Shown: piece after piece, positions 1 through 8,709 of the stretch
How positions within the stretch are numbered: position 1 is the first letter of the stretch
Layout: each line of letters opens with the position of its first letter
DNA from: Mycobacterium parascrofulaceum ATCC BAA-614
Lineage (GTDB): Bacteria; Actinomycetota; Actinomycetes; Mycobacteriales; Mycobacteriaceae
Assembly: GCF_000164135.1 (NCBI RefSeq)
Contig: NZ_GG770553.1
Location: 920,532 to 984,531, forward strand
Direction: 5' to 3'
Length of the DNA: 64,000 nucleotides
Program-made: the position numbers and the translations under genes
The notes under the pieces: model-generated
What the model saw: the letters and a program-made list of their open reading frames with translations, nothing else
The model's database searches: none
Told to the model about the DNA's origin: nothing

Positions 1-1
1 T

Positions 2-313
2 CACGTCGTCGGCCGCGACGCGATCGTGGCCTTCCTGACCCGCAAGTGGCAGCGCGAACTCGACTACGCGTTGCGAAAAAGCCTGTGGGACTTCCACGAC
101 AACCGCATCGCCGTGCGGTTCCAGTACGAATGCCACGACGCGGGCGGGCAGTGGTACCGCAGCTACGGCAACGAGCTGTGGGAGTTCTCCCCGTCGGGGT
201 TGATGGCCCGCCGCGAGGCCAGCATCAACGACGTGCCGATCGACGGGTCCGAACGCCGCTACTTCGGGCCCCGGCCCGCGGCCGAACACGGCCGGGACAT
301 CCCGCTCTGGTAG
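2..313 (+). CDS. DUF1348 (SnoaL/NTF2-like) protein, C-terminal part
   Basis: The reading frame is already open at the window edge, so only the last 103 residues are present. The fragment carries the residues typical of DUF1348 proteins, a small NTF2-like (cone-fold) family: FLTRKW, then [23 protein letters not shown] and ASINDVPI. These proteins are about 150 residues long, so roughly a third of the protein lies upstream of the window. No enzymatic activity is established for the family, and old database names such as ribosomal protein are misannotations. It ends 228 bases before pntAA on the same strand and is probably a separate unit. Confidence 0.8.
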   Translation, partial: HVVGRDAIVAFLTRKWQRELDYALRKSLWDFHDNRIAVRFQYECHDAGGQWYRSYGNELWEFSPSGLMARREASINDVPIDGSERRYFGPRPAAEHGRDIPLW

Positions 314-541
314 CCGCCGGCCACAACGCCTTCTTGTGACTCCACAACGCGGCGGGCGCTACTGCTCGCGCTCGCGGTGACGAACCATCGACGGGAGTCG
401 ATCGGCAGCTGGCGGGGTATCCGGGCCCGGGCGATCGCACGTCGGGGGTGAAACCCGGCAGGCGTTAAGGTAGCGAAGCGTGCGGCCAGCCAGCGGCACA
501 TTCAAACGGCAGGAAAGTGCGGGAAAGCAGATGTACGCGCC

Positions 542-1627
542 ATGACAGATGCGCAGACGACGGTAGGGGTGGTCGCCGAGTCGGGCGCCGACGAACGGCG
601 GGTCGCGCTGGTGCCCAAGGCGGTGGCGTCGCTGATCAGCAGCGGTGTGGCGGTAGTGGTGGAGTCCGGAGCGGGCGAAGGCGCGTTGCTCCCCGACCAG
701 CTCTACACCGAGGCCGGCGCCAGCATCGGGGACGCCTGGGCCGCCGACATCGTGGTCAAGGTGGCACCGCCGAACAAGGAAGAGGTCGCCAGGTTGCGCC
801 GCGGGCAGACCCTGATCGGGTTCCTGGCGCCGCGCAACGCGGACAACTCGATCGGCGCGCTCACCGAGGCCGGCGTGCAGGCGTTCGCGCTCGAGGCCAT
901 TCCGCGGATCTCGCGGGCCCAGGTGATGGATGCGCTGTCGTCGCAGGCCAACGTGGCCGGCTACAAGGCCGTCCTGCTGGCCGCGTCGGAGTCGACCCGG
1001 TTCTTCCCCATGCTGACGACGGCGGCCGGCACGGTGAAGCCGGCCAGCGTGCTGGTGCTCGGAGTCGGCGTGGCCGGGCTGCAGGCGCTGGCGACGGCCA
1101 AACGCCTCGGCGCGCGCACCTCCGGCTACGACGTGCGCCCGGAGGTGGCCGACCAGGTGCGCTCGGTGGGGGCGCAGTGGCTCGACATCGGGATAGACGC
1201 GGCCGGTGAGGGCGGGTACGCCCGCGAGCTCACCGAGGACGAACGCGCCCAGCAGCAGAAGTCGCTGGAGAAGGCGATCGCCGGGTTCGACGTGGTCATC
1301 ACCACGGCGTTGGTCCCGGGGCGGCCCGCGCCGCGCCTGGTGACCGCCGCGGCGGTGGAGTCGATGAAGCCCGGCAGTGTGGTCGTGGACCTCGCGGGCG
1401 AGACGGGCGGCAACTGCGAGCTGACCGAGCCGGGGCGGACGGTCGTCAAGCACGACGTCACCATCGCCTCGCCGCTGAACCTGCCCGCGACGATGCCCGA
1501 GCACGCCAGCGAGCTCTACAGCAAGAACATCACGGCGCTGCTGGACCTGCTGATCACCGACGGCAAGCTGGCCCCCGACTTCGACGACGAGGTCGTCGCG
1601 GCGGCGTGCGTGACCCGGGCCCAGTGA
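542..1627 (+). CDS. pntAA: NAD(P) transhydrogenase subunit alpha part 1 (PntAA)
   Basis: This is the soluble NAD(H)-binding domain I of the proton-translocating transhydrogenase, which uses the proton gradient to reduce NADP+ with NADH. The 361-residue protein has the expected N-terminal alanine-dehydrogenase-like half (ESGADERRVALVPKAV near residues 13-28) and a Rossmann loop VLVLGVGVAG near residues 169-178. The length is close to the M. tuberculosis protein (about 366). The ATG is preceded by GGGAAAG about 12 bases upstream. It begins a three-gene operon with pntAB and pntB, matching Rv0155-Rv0157. The three-subunit split is the usual arrangement in Actinobacteria. Confidence 0.96.
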   Translation: MTDAQTTVGVVAESGADERRVALVPKAVASLISSGVAVVVESGAGEGALLPDQLYTEAGASIGDAWAADIVVKVAPPNKEEVARLRRGQTLIGFLAPRNADNSIGALTEAGVQAFALEAIPRISRAQVMDALSSQANVAGYKAVLLAASESTRFFPMLTTAAGTVKPASVLVLGVGVAGLQALATAKRLGARTSGYDVRPEVADQVRSVGAQWLDIGIDAAGEGGYARELTEDERAQQQKSLEKAIAGFDVVITTALVPGRPAPRLVTAAAVESMKPGSVVVDLAGETGGNCELTEPGRTVVKHDVTIASPLNLPATMPEHASELYSKNITALLDLLITDGKLAPDFDDEVVAAACVTRAQ

Positions 1628-1646
1628 CCCGGTAGGAGAGGACTAC

Positions 1647-1976
1647 ATGTACGACGAGCTATTGGCCAATCTGGCGATCCTGGTGCTGTCCGGGTTCGTC
1701 GGGTTCGCGGTCATTTCCAAGGTGCCCAACACGCTGCACACGCCGCTGATGTCGGGCACGAACGCCATCCACGGCATCGTGGTGCTGGGCGCGCTGGTGG
1801 TTTTCGGCGAGGTCGAGCATCCGTCGCTGGCGGTGCAGATCATCCTGTTCGTCGCGGTGGTGTTCGGGACGCTGAACGTCATCGGCGGCTTCATCGTCAC
1901 CGACCGGATGCTGGGCATGTTCAAGGGCAAGAAGAAAGCCGTGCCCGTCAAGACGGAAGATCTGGCCGCCAAATGA
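1647..1976 (+). CDS. pntAB: NAD(P) transhydrogenase subunit alpha part 2 (PntAB)
   Basis: This small membrane subunit has 109 residues and supplies part of the proton-channel domain II of the transhydrogenase. Three hydrophobic segments can be seen (around residues 4-22, 40-60 and 64-86), followed by a basic cytoplasmic tail (KGKKKA). The start ATG has a good GGAGAGG ribosome site. It lies 19 bases after pntAA, and its stop overlaps the ATG of pntB as ATGA. The length agrees with Rv0156 (110 residues). Confidence 0.95.
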   Translation: MYDELLANLAILVLSGFVGFAVISKVPNTLHTPLMSGTNAIHGIVVLGALVVFGEVEHPSLAVQIILFVAVVFGTLNVIGGFIVTDRMLGMFKGKKKAVPVKTEDLAAK

Positions 1977-3400
1977 ACTACCTCGTCACCGTCCTCTACA
2001 TCATCTCGTTCGCCCTCTTCATCTACGGCTTGATGGGCCTCACCGGCCCGAAGACCGCGGTGCGGGGGAACCTGATCGCGGCCGTCGGCATGGCCCTCGC
2101 CGTGGCGGCGACGCTGATCAAGATCCGGCACACCGAGTCGTGGGTGCTGATCATCGCGGGCCTGGTCGTGGGCGTCGTGCTCGGCGTGCCACCGGCGCGC
2201 CTGACCAAGATGACCGCCATGCCGCAGCTGGTGGCGTTCTTCAACGGCGTCGGCGGCGGCACGGTCGCGCTGATCGCCCTGTCGGAATTCATTGAAACCA
2301 AAGGCTTTTCGGCCTTCCAGCATGGCGAGTCGCCGACGGTGCACATCGTGGTGGCCTCGCTGTTCGCCGCGATCATCGGCTCGATCTCGTTCTGGGGATC
2401 GATCATCGCGTTCGGCAAGCTGCAGGAGATCATCTCCGGGGCGCCGATCGGCTTCGGCAGGGCCCAGCAACCGATCAACCTGCTGCTGCTGGCCGGCGCC
2501 GTGGCCGCGGCGGTCGTCGTCGGCATCCATGCGCACCCCGGCACCGGTGGGGCGTCGCTGTGGTGGATGATCGGCCTGTTGGTTGCGGCGGGCGTGCTCG
2601 GCCTGATGGTGGTGCTGCCCATCGGCGGCGCCGACATGCCGGTGGTCATCTCGCTGCTCAACGCGATGACCGGGCTGTCGGCCGCGGCGGCCGGCCTGGC
2701 GCTGAACAACACCGCGATGATCGTGGCCGGCATGATCGTCGGCGCGTCCGGTTCGATCCTGACCAACCTCATGGCCAAGGCGATGAACCGCTCGATCCCG
2801 GCGATCGTCGCGGGTGGCTTCGGCGGCGGGGGCGTGGCCCCGGGCGCCGGTGGGGACGGCGGCGACAAGCACGTCAAGGCGACGTCGGCCGCCGACGCCG
2901 CGATCCAGATGGCCTACGCCAACCAGGTGATCGTGGTTCCGGGCTACGGGCTGGCCGTCGCGCAGGCCCAGCACGCCGTCAAGGACATGGCCAGCCTGCT
3001 GGAGGAGAAGGGCGTGCCGGTGAAGTACGCGATTCACCCGGTCGCGGGCCGGATGCCCGGGCACATGAACGTGCTGCTGGCCGAGGCCGAGGTGGATTAC
3101 GACGCCATGAAGGACATGGACGACATCAACGACGAGTTCGCCCGCACCGACGTCGCGATCGTCATCGGCGCCAACGACGTCACCAACCCGGCGGCCCGCA
3201 ACGAACAGTCCAGCCCGATCTACGGCATGCCCATCCTCAACGTGGACAAGGCCAAGTCGGTGATCGTGCTCAAGCGGTCGATGAACTCCGGGTTCGCGGG
3301 CATCGACAACCCGCTGTTCTACGCCGACGGGACGACGATGTTGTTCGGGGATGCGAAGAAGTCGGTGACCGAGGTCGCCGAGGAGTTGAAGGCCCTGTAG
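1973..3400 (+). CDS. pntB: NAD(P) transhydrogenase subunit beta (PntB)
   Basis: The 475-residue protein has an N-terminal membrane region (about residues 1-265) rich in Gly/Ala helices, then a soluble NADP(H)-binding domain III. The signature is IVVPGYGLAVAQAQHAV near residues 320-337, with the later GANDVTNPAAR stretch also typical of PntB. It completes the transhydrogenase with PntAA and PntAB and works at the inner membrane. The start overlaps the pntAB stop by four bases, indicating coupled translation. The length matches Rv0157 (475). Confidence 0.96.
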   Translation: MNYLVTVLYIISFALFIYGLMGLTGPKTAVRGNLIAAVGMALAVAATLIKIRHTESWVLIIAGLVVGVVLGVPPARLTKMTAMPQLVAFFNGVGGGTVALIALSEFIETKGFSAFQHGESPTVHIVVASLFAAIIGSISFWGSIIAFGKLQEIISGAPIGFGRAQQPINLLLLAGAVAAAVVVGIHAHPGTGGASLWWMIGLLVAAGVLGLMVVLPIGGADMPVVISLLNAMTGLSAAAAGLALNNTAMIVAGMIVGASGSILTNLMAKAMNRSIPAIVAGGFGGGGVAPGAGGDGGDKHVKATSAADAAIQMAYANQVIVVPGYGLAVAQAQHAVKDMASLLEEKGVPVKYAIHPVAGRMPGHMNVLLAEAEVDYDAMKDMDDINDEFARTDVAIVIGANDVTNPAARNEQSSPIYGMPILNVDKAKSVIVLKRSMNSGFAGIDNPLFYADGTTMLFGDAKKSVTEVAEELKAL

Positions 3401-3412
3401 GGCCGGAGCAGG

Positions 3413-3538
3413 CTAAACCGGCGGGTAGGCGGGCGGCGGGTAGCCGTTGCCGTCGACCACACCGCGCAGACCCCACGGGACGTAGCGGAAGAAGAACTCG
3501 ATTTCGTCGCTAGCGTCGTAGTCCGGGCTCGGATCCAT
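3413..3538 (-). CDS. Small conserved protein, Rv0157A-like
   Basis: A 41-residue reading frame starts MDPSPDYDASDEIEFFFRY and ends in a Pro/Tyr-rich tail (YPPPAYPPV). Its ATG has a strong GGAGGGG ribosome site eight bases upstream. A gene of this size is annotated at the same place in M. tuberculosis (Rv0157A), convergent with pntB. It is acidic at the N-terminus and has no membrane segment or recognised domain, and its function is unknown. It is transcribed away from the TetR gene, so the 165-base gap between them may hold divergent promoters. Confidence 0.75.
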   Translation of the reverse strand: MDPSPDYDASDEIEFFFRYVPWGLRGVVDGNGYPPPAYPPV

Positions 3539-3623
3539 CAGGCCACCCCTCCAGTCGCGACTTGAGCTTTCTGGAAGGGAGTCTAGTCCCATCCTCGTCG
3601 GGGCGACACCCGGCGTTTGCCTA

Positions 3624-3639
3624 AACTGTCCAACCAGTT
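3624..3639. promoter_or_regulatory. Inverted repeat AACTG-N6-CAGTT, candidate TetR operator
   Basis: A perfect 5-bp inverted repeat with a six-base spacer lies 64 bases upstream of the TetR gene, in the divergent gap shared with the small gene on the other strand. TetR regulators commonly bind palindromes of this size in their own upstream region. The assignment rests on position and symmetry only. Confidence 0.4.
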
Positions 3640-3703
3640 GATTGATAATTGGCCCTGCCCGGCACACCACCGTCCCGCCCGGCACTGACGATAGCGAGTA
3701 CAG

Positions 3704-4327
3704 ATGCCATCCGAGAACGGACGAACGCGGCGCGAGGAGTTGCTGGCGGTCGCCACCAAGCTGTTCGCCGCCCGCGGCTACCACGGCACCCGGATGGACG
3801 ACGTCGCCGACGTGATCGGACTGAACAAGGCGACCGTCTACCACTACTACGCCAGCAAGTCCCTGATCCTCTACGACATCTATCAGCAGGCCGCCGAGGG
3901 CACGTTGGCCGCCGTCCACGACGACCCGTCCTGGACGGCGCGCGAGGCGCTCTACCAGTACACCGTCCGCCTGCTCACCGGCATCGCGGCCAATCCCGAG
4001 CGGGCCGCCGTCTACTTCCAGGAGGCGCCCTACATCGCCGAGTGGTTCACCGAGGAGCAGGTCGCCGCGGTGCGGGAGAAGGAAACCCAGGTCTACGAGC
4101 ACGTCCACGGCCTCATCGACCGGGGGATCGCCAGCGGCGAGTTCTACCAGTGCGACTCCCACGTCCTGGCGCTCGGATACATCGGCATGACGCTGGGTGC
4201 GTACCGGTGGTTGCGCCCGAGTGGACGCCGCAGCGCCAAGGAGATCGCCGCGGAATTCAGCACCGCGCTGCTGCGCGGGCTGATCCGCGACGAAGGGATC
4301 CGCACGAGTTCCCCGCTCGGCCCCTAG
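3704..4327 (+). CDS. TetR-family transcriptional regulator (Rv0158-like)
   Basis: The 207-residue protein has an N-terminal helix-turn-helix (about residues 10-55; core DVADVIGLNKATVYHYYASKS) and an alpha-helical ligand domain of the usual TetR length. The position after pntB and Rv0157A matches Rv0158 (214 residues). It has its own upstream gap with an inverted repeat and may regulate itself. The ligand and targets are unknown; candidates are its own gene and the divergent small gene. Confidence 0.9.
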   Translation: MPSENGRTRREELLAVATKLFAARGYHGTRMDDVADVIGLNKATVYHYYASKSLILYDIYQQAAEGTLAAVHDDPSWTAREALYQYTVRLLTGIAANPERAAVYFQEAPYIAEWFTEEQVAAVREKETQVYEHVHGLIDRGIASGEFYQCDSHVLALGYIGMTLGAYRWLRPSGRRSAKEIAAEFSTALLRGLIRDEGIRTSSPLGP

Positions 4328-4343
4328 GTTCGGGGCTCTCCCG

Positions 4344-5240
4344 CTACGCCGCGCTCTTCAGGTGCTTGTCGAGGAAGGCGAGCTGGTCGGCGACGACGCG
4401 GTCGAACGCCTCGTCGACATAGATCGCGAAATGGCCCTCGGGATAGAGCTTGACCTCGCCCCGCGGCGCCTTGGCCGCATAGCGCAGCGTCGGCCCCGCC
4501 GGTGCCACCGAGTCGGCCTCGCACACGCAGAACAGGATCGGGCAGGTGACCTTCGCGGCGTCGCGGCCGGGACGGTAGGCCATGATCGTCAACGCAATGC
4601 GGGCCGCCACCTCGTTGGTCAGCTCCCCACCCTCGGGCACGAGCCTGAGGTAGCCGGGGTAGGCGTCGGGCGTGCTCATCAAGGCGACGTCTCCCGGTCG
4701 TCCGACCGTCGGCACCATGACCGGAGGCTTGTGCAGCCGGGCGGCCAGCAGGTCACGTGCGGCCAACAGGCCGACCCGAGCGAAGACCAACGGGTTGCTG
4801 ATGGTGCGCGCCGACGCGATGCCGTCGGTGAAGGGGCACTGGGCGACCACGGCGGCGATGCCCGGCAGCCGGGCCGCCGTGGCGATCACATGCCCGCCCG
4901 CAAACGACGTGCCCCACAACGCGATTCGATCGGGGTCGATGCCGGGGAGGGTACGGGCGTAGGCGACCGCCGCGGCCCAGTCGGCGAGCTGCATGCCGAT
5001 GTCGAGCACCTGCCGGGGCCGGCCCTCGCTGTCGCCGAAGTTGCGGTAGTCGAATACCAGGCAGGCATAGCCGGCGGCGCCGAACCGTTCGGCGTAGGCA
5101 TCCAGCCGCATGCTTCGCACCCCGCCCAGGCCATGCGCCATCACCAGCAGCGGCGCGGGTCCGCCGCCCGCCGGGCGGTAGAGCCAGGCGCTGATCAGGT
5201 CGCCATCGGACGGGAACTGGACGTCTTCGCGGTGTGTCAT
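4344..5240 (-). CDS. Alpha/beta hydrolase (X-Pro dipeptidyl-peptidase/DUF1100-like)
   Basis: A 298-residue alpha/beta hydrolase. It has an oxyanion-loop motif MAHGLGG (residues 34-40), a nucleophile elbow GTSFAGG with Ser112, a likely acid in CEADSVAP (about residue 253) and the catalytic His in PEGHFAIY (about 277). The fold resembles the esterase/acyltransferase group with a small cap domain. No signal peptide is seen, so it is probably cytoplasmic. It is divergent from the reductase at 5350, with a 109-base gap. I do not recognise a counterpart in the M. tuberculosis order here. The substrate is unknown. Confidence 0.85.
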   Translation of the reverse strand: MTHREDVQFPSDGDLISAWLYRPAGGGPAPLLVMAHGLGGVRSMRLDAYAERFGAAGYACLVFDYRNFGDSEGRPRQVLDIGMQLADWAAAVAYARTLPGIDPDRIALWGTSFAGGHVIATAARLPGIAAVVAQCPFTDGIASARTISNPLVFARVGLLAARDLLAARLHKPPVMVPTVGRPGDVALMSTPDAYPGYLRLVPEGGELTNEVAARIALTIMAYRPGRDAAKVTCPILFCVCEADSVAPAGPTLRYAAKAPRGEVKLYPEGHFAIYVDEAFDRVVADQLAFLDKHLKSAA

Positions 5241-5349
5241 CAGCGAGTCATTCTGCCCGGGCGATCGCGACCAGTCCGCCGGTATGCCACAAAGATTTAA
5301 TGGACTACTGTCTAGAAACGTTTGGAGCGCTCACAGGACGGAGACTCTC

Positions 5350-6450
5350 ATGGCGATCCGCGTCGCGCACGTCGGTACCGGAAACGTCGGAGGGTTGGCC
5401 CTGGCCGAGCTCATCACCAACCCCCAGTTCGAGTTGACGGGCGTGTGCGTGTCCACCCCGGAGAAGGTGGGCAAGGACGCCGGCGAACTCTGCGGCGTCG
5501 GCCTCGAGCCCGGCGTCGTCACCGGCGTCGCGGCCGTCGGCGACCTCGACGCCCTGCTGGCCACCCGGCCGGAGTGCGTCGTGTACTGCGCCATGGGCGA
5601 CACCCGGTTGCCCGACGCGATGGCCGACGTCATGCGCGTCCTGGCCGCCGGCGTCAACGTCGTCGGGTCGTCGCCCGGGCTGCTGCAATACCCGTGGGGC
5701 GTCATGCCCGACAAGTACATCGACCGCGTCGAAGACGCCGCCCGGCAAGGTAATTCGAGCATCCTGATCACCGGCGTCGACCCCGGCTTCATCAACGACC
5801 TCATCCCGTTCGCGCTGGCGGGCACCTGTCAGAGCATCGAGCAGGTGCGCTGCATGGAGATCGCCGACTACGCCACCTATGACGGCGCGGAGGTCATGCA
5901 CTACATGGGATTCGGCCGGCCCCTCGACGAGGTGCCGATGCTGCTGCAGCCCGGCATCCTCGGCATCGCCTGGGGAACGGCGATCCGGCAGCTGGCGGCC
6001 GGCCTGGGCATCGAGATCGACGGGATCACCGAGTCCTACCAGCGCGAGCCGGCGCCGGAGGACTTCGACATCGCGGTCGGGCGCGTTCCCAAGGGCACCA
6101 TGGCCGCGCTGCAGTTCGAGATCCGGGGCATGTCCAACGGCCGGCCGGCCATCGTCATCGAGCACATCACCCGGCTGCGGCCGGACCTGCGACCCGACTG
6201 GGCGCAGCCCGCCGCCGGCGGCGGGTCCTACCGCGTCGAGATCACCGGCGAGCCGTCCTACGCCGTGGACATCGTGCCCAGCAGCCGCAAGGGCGACCAC
6301 AACCACGCCGCGATCGTGGGCGCCGCCGGGCGCATCGTCAACGCAATCCCCGCGGTCATCGCCGCGCCGCCCGGCATCCGGACCACGCTCGACCTGCCGC
6401 TGGTGACCGGGAAAGGTCTTTACGCGCCAACCACTTTGGTGAGCACCTAA
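5350..6450 (+). CDS. NAD(P)-dependent dehydrogenase, DAP-dehydrogenase-like
   Basis: A 366-residue protein starting MAIRVAHVGTGNVGG, a Rossmann GxGxxG loop. Later blocks GVDPGFINDLIPFALAG and AGRIVNAIPAVIAAPPG are typical of the mycobacterial family named diaminopimelate/2,4-diaminopentanoate dehydrogenase-like. In these proteins the N-terminal domain binds NAD(P)H. Family members are often found in steroid or lipid catabolic loci, but their substrates are mostly not known. The ATG at 5350 has the ribosome site GGACGGAG. The next gene, an SDR, begins 16 bases after it, so the two probably form an operon. A distant paralogue lies at 49637-50770. Confidence 0.88.
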   Translation: MAIRVAHVGTGNVGGLALAELITNPQFELTGVCVSTPEKVGKDAGELCGVGLEPGVVTGVAAVGDLDALLATRPECVVYCAMGDTRLPDAMADVMRVLAAGVNVVGSSPGLLQYPWGVMPDKYIDRVEDAARQGNSSILITGVDPGFINDLIPFALAGTCQSIEQVRCMEIADYATYDGAEVMHYMGFGRPLDEVPMLLQPGILGIAWGTAIRQLAAGLGIEIDGITESYQREPAPEDFDIAVGRVPKGTMAALQFEIRGMSNGRPAIVIEHITRLRPDLRPDWAQPAAGGGSYRVEITGEPSYAVDIVPSSRKGDHNHAAIVGAAGRIVNAIPAVIAAPPGIRTTLDLPLVTGKGLYAPTTLVST

Positions 6451-6466
6451 ATCGAAAGGAGTCCCT

Positions 6467-7207
6467 GTGGGACGGGTAGAAGGCAAAGTCGCACTCATCA
6501 GTGGCGGCGCTCGCGGGATGGGCGCCGAGCACGCGCGGCTGCTGGTGTCCGAAGGCGCCAAGGTGGTGATCGGCGACATCCTCGACGACGAGGGCAAGGC
6601 GGTGGCCGACGAGATCGGCGACTCGGTGCGCTACGTCCACCTCGACGTCACCCAGCCCGACCAGTGGGACGCCGCCGTCGAGACCGCGGTCGGCGAATTC
6701 GGCAAGCTCAACGTGTTGGTGAACAACGCCGGCACCGTCGCGCTCGGCCCGCTGCGGAGTTTCGATCTGGCCAAGTGGCAGAAGGTGATCGACGTCAACC
6801 TGACCGGAACGTTCCTGGGCATGCGGGTGGCCGTCGACCCGATGATCGCCGCGGGGGGCGGGTCGATCATCAACATCTCCTCGATCGAGGGCCTCCGCGG
6901 CGCCCCCATGGTGCACCCCTACGTCGCGTCCAAGTGGGCGGTGCGCGGCCTGGCGAAGTCCGCGGCCTTGGAGCTTGCGCCGCACAACATTCGGGTCAAC
7001 TCCGTCCACCCCGGCTTCATCCGCACCCCGATGACCCAGCACCTGCCCGACGACATGGTCACCATTCCGCTCGGCCGCCCGGCCGAGTCCCGCGAGGTCT
7101 CGACCTTCGTGCTGTTCCTGGCCAGCGACGAGTCGTCCTACGCGACCGGCAGCGAGTTCGTGATGGACGGCGGGCTGGTGACGGACGTGCCGCACAAGCA
7201 GTTCTAA
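6467..7207 (+). CDS. Short-chain dehydrogenase, FabG3 / 20-beta-hydroxysteroid dehydrogenase-like
   Basis: A 246-residue classical SDR with cofactor loop SGGARGMG (12-19), NNAG (86-89) and catalytic Ser138/139, Tyr152 and Lys156 (YVASK). The sequence closely resembles the mycobacterial FabG3 (Rv2002) family, which oxidises or reduces hydroxysteroids with NAD(H). The GTG start has a strong AAAGGAG ribosome site. It follows the reductase at 5350 by 16 bases. The hydroxysteroid role is inferred from family resemblance; the real substrate could be another secondary alcohol. It is not Rv2002 itself, judging by location. Confidence 0.88.
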   Translation: MGRVEGKVALISGGARGMGAEHARLLVSEGAKVVIGDILDDEGKAVADEIGDSVRYVHLDVTQPDQWDAAVETAVGEFGKLNVLVNNAGTVALGPLRSFDLAKWQKVIDVNLTGTFLGMRVAVDPMIAAGGGSIINISSIEGLRGAPMVHPYVASKWAVRGLAKSAALELAPHNIRVNSVHPGFIRTPMTQHLPDDMVTIPLGRPAESREVSTFVLFLASDESSYATGSEFVMDGGLVTDVPHKQF

Positions 7208-7220
7208 CGCGCGGTTCGTC

Positions 7221-7280
7221 GCCGAACGTGCACTCACGGCGAGAATTGGGCGTGTATTTCGCCGTCAGTGCACGTTCGGC
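7221..7280. repeat. Long imperfect inverted repeat (22-bp stem)
   Basis: The left arm 7221-7242 and right arm 7259-7280 are inverted copies: 14 bp match without a break (GCCGAACGTGCACT), then one mismatch, then another seven or more matching bases (ACGGCGA). The loop is about 16 bases. It fills almost the whole gap between the SDR stop and the FAD-oxidase start. There is no U-run, so it may be a rho-independent-like terminator lacking the tail, an RNA processing site, or a dispersed repeat. Confidence 0.85.
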
Positions 7281-7287
7281 GTAGGGG

Positions 7288-8637
7288 ATGGTGTCGATGC
7301 TGCATAGCCTGGCCGAGGTAGTGGGACCGAACCACGTCGTCACCGATCCCGACGTGCTCGCGGGCCGCGGCGTCGACCACACCGGCCGGTACCGCGGGCG
7401 GGCCAGCGCGCTGGTGCGCCCGGGAACGGCCGAGCAGGTCGCCGAGGTGCTGCGGCTGTGCCGCGACGCCGGGGCGCACGTGACGGTGCAGGGCGGCCGC
7501 ACGTCGCTGGTGGCCGGCACCGTACCCGAGCACGACGACGTGCTGCTGTCCACCGAGCGGCTGCACGCCCTCGACGGGGTCGACACCGTGGAGCGCCGCG
7601 CCCGGGTCGGCGCCGGCGCGACGCTCGCGGCGGTGCAACGTGCCGCAACCGCGGCCGGTCTGCTGTTCGGGGTGGACCTGGCCGCGCGGGACACCGCGAC
7701 CGTCGGGGGGATGGCGTCGACCAACGCCGGCGGCCTGCGCACGGTGCGCTACGGCAACATGGGCGAACAGCTGGTCGGCTTGCAGGTCGCGCTGCCCGAC
7801 GGATCGCTATTGTCCCGGCGCAGCGGCGTGCGCCGGGACAATACCGGCTATGACCTGCCATCCCTGTTCGTGGGCGCCGAGGGCACCCTGGGCGTGATCA
7901 CCGGTCTGGACCTGTGCCTGCATCCCACCCCGAGGCATCGGGTGACGGCGGTCTGCGGGTTCGCCGACCTCGAGGCGCTGGTGGACGCCGGCCGGACGTT
8001 CCGGGACACCGACGGCATCGCGGCGCTGGAGTTGGTCGACGGTCGGGCCGCCGCGCTGACCGGCGAGCACCTCGGGGTGGGCTCGCCGGTCGAGGGCGAC
8101 TGGCTGCTGCTGGTGGAGCTGGCCGCCGATCACGACCAGACCGACCGGCTCGCCGACCTGCTCGACGGCGCGCACATGTGCTCCGAACCCGCCGTCGGCG
8201 TGGATGTTGGCGCGCAACAACGGTTGTGGCAGGTGCGCGAGGCGCTCGCCGACGTGCTCGGCGTGCACGGGCCGCCGCTGAAGTTCGACGTCTCCCTGCC
8301 GCTGGCGTCGATCGGCGGATTCGCCAGGGAGGCGGCCGATTTGGTCGCGGCCCACGCGCCCGAGGCGCTGCCCGTGCTGTTCGGCCACATAGGCGAGGGC
8401 AACCTGCACCTCAACGTGCTGCGCTGCCCCGTCGACCGGGAGCGGGCGCTCTACGAGCCGATGATGGAGCTCATCGCGCGGTCCGGCGGCAACGTCAGCT
8501 CCGAACACGGCGTCGGGACGCGCAAGCGGCGTTACCTGGGCATGTCGCGGGAGGCCGCGGACATCGCGGCGATGCGGACGATCAAGGCCGCGCTGGACCC
8601 GACCGGCTATCTCAACGCCGCGGTGCTGTTCGACTGA
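7288..8637 (+). CDS. FAD-linked oxidase, glycolate oxidase GlcD-like (Rv0161-like)
   Basis: A 449-residue protein with an N-terminal FAD-binding PCMH domain (about residues 30-210; GGRTSLVAG, then GGMASTNAGG and GAEGTLGVITGLDL). The C-terminal domain ends in the typical block FGHIGEGNLHLNV and SSEHGVGTRKRR. Proteins of this type oxidise D-2-hydroxy acids or alkyl ethers. Length and position agree with Rv0161 (449). The start is uncertain: ATG 7288 and ATG 7297 are in frame, and no clear ribosome site is seen because a long hairpin lies directly upstream. Confidence 0.9.
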   Translation: MVSMLHSLAEVVGPNHVVTDPDVLAGRGVDHTGRYRGRASALVRPGTAEQVAEVLRLCRDAGAHVTVQGGRTSLVAGTVPEHDDVLLSTERLHALDGVDTVERRARVGAGATLAAVQRAATAAGLLFGVDLAARDTATVGGMASTNAGGLRTVRYGNMGEQLVGLQVALPDGSLLSRRSGVRRDNTGYDLPSLFVGAEGTLGVITGLDLCLHPTPRHRVTAVCGFADLEALVDAGRTFRDTDGIAALELVDGRAAALTGEHLGVGSPVEGDWLLLVELAADHDQTDRLADLLDGAHMCSEPAVGVDVGAQQRLWQVREALADVLGVHGPPLKFDVSLPLASIGGFAREAADLVAAHAPEALPVLFGHIGEGNLHLNVLRCPVDRERALYEPMMELIARSGGNVSSEHGVGTRKRRYLGMSREAADIAAMRTIKAALDPTGYLNAAVLFD

Positions 8638-8709
8638 CCGCGTCGCGAGCCTGCAACTACCGACGGGGTTACTCGTGAAACGCGTCGCTCATAGCAGTCT
8701 CGCGGGGTC

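Noticed and set aside
5316..5323. AAACGTTT palindrome upstream of the reductase at 5350 as a KstR site.
   Set aside because: The KstR pattern is longer with a different half-site spacing; eight symmetric bases are too few to claim an operator.
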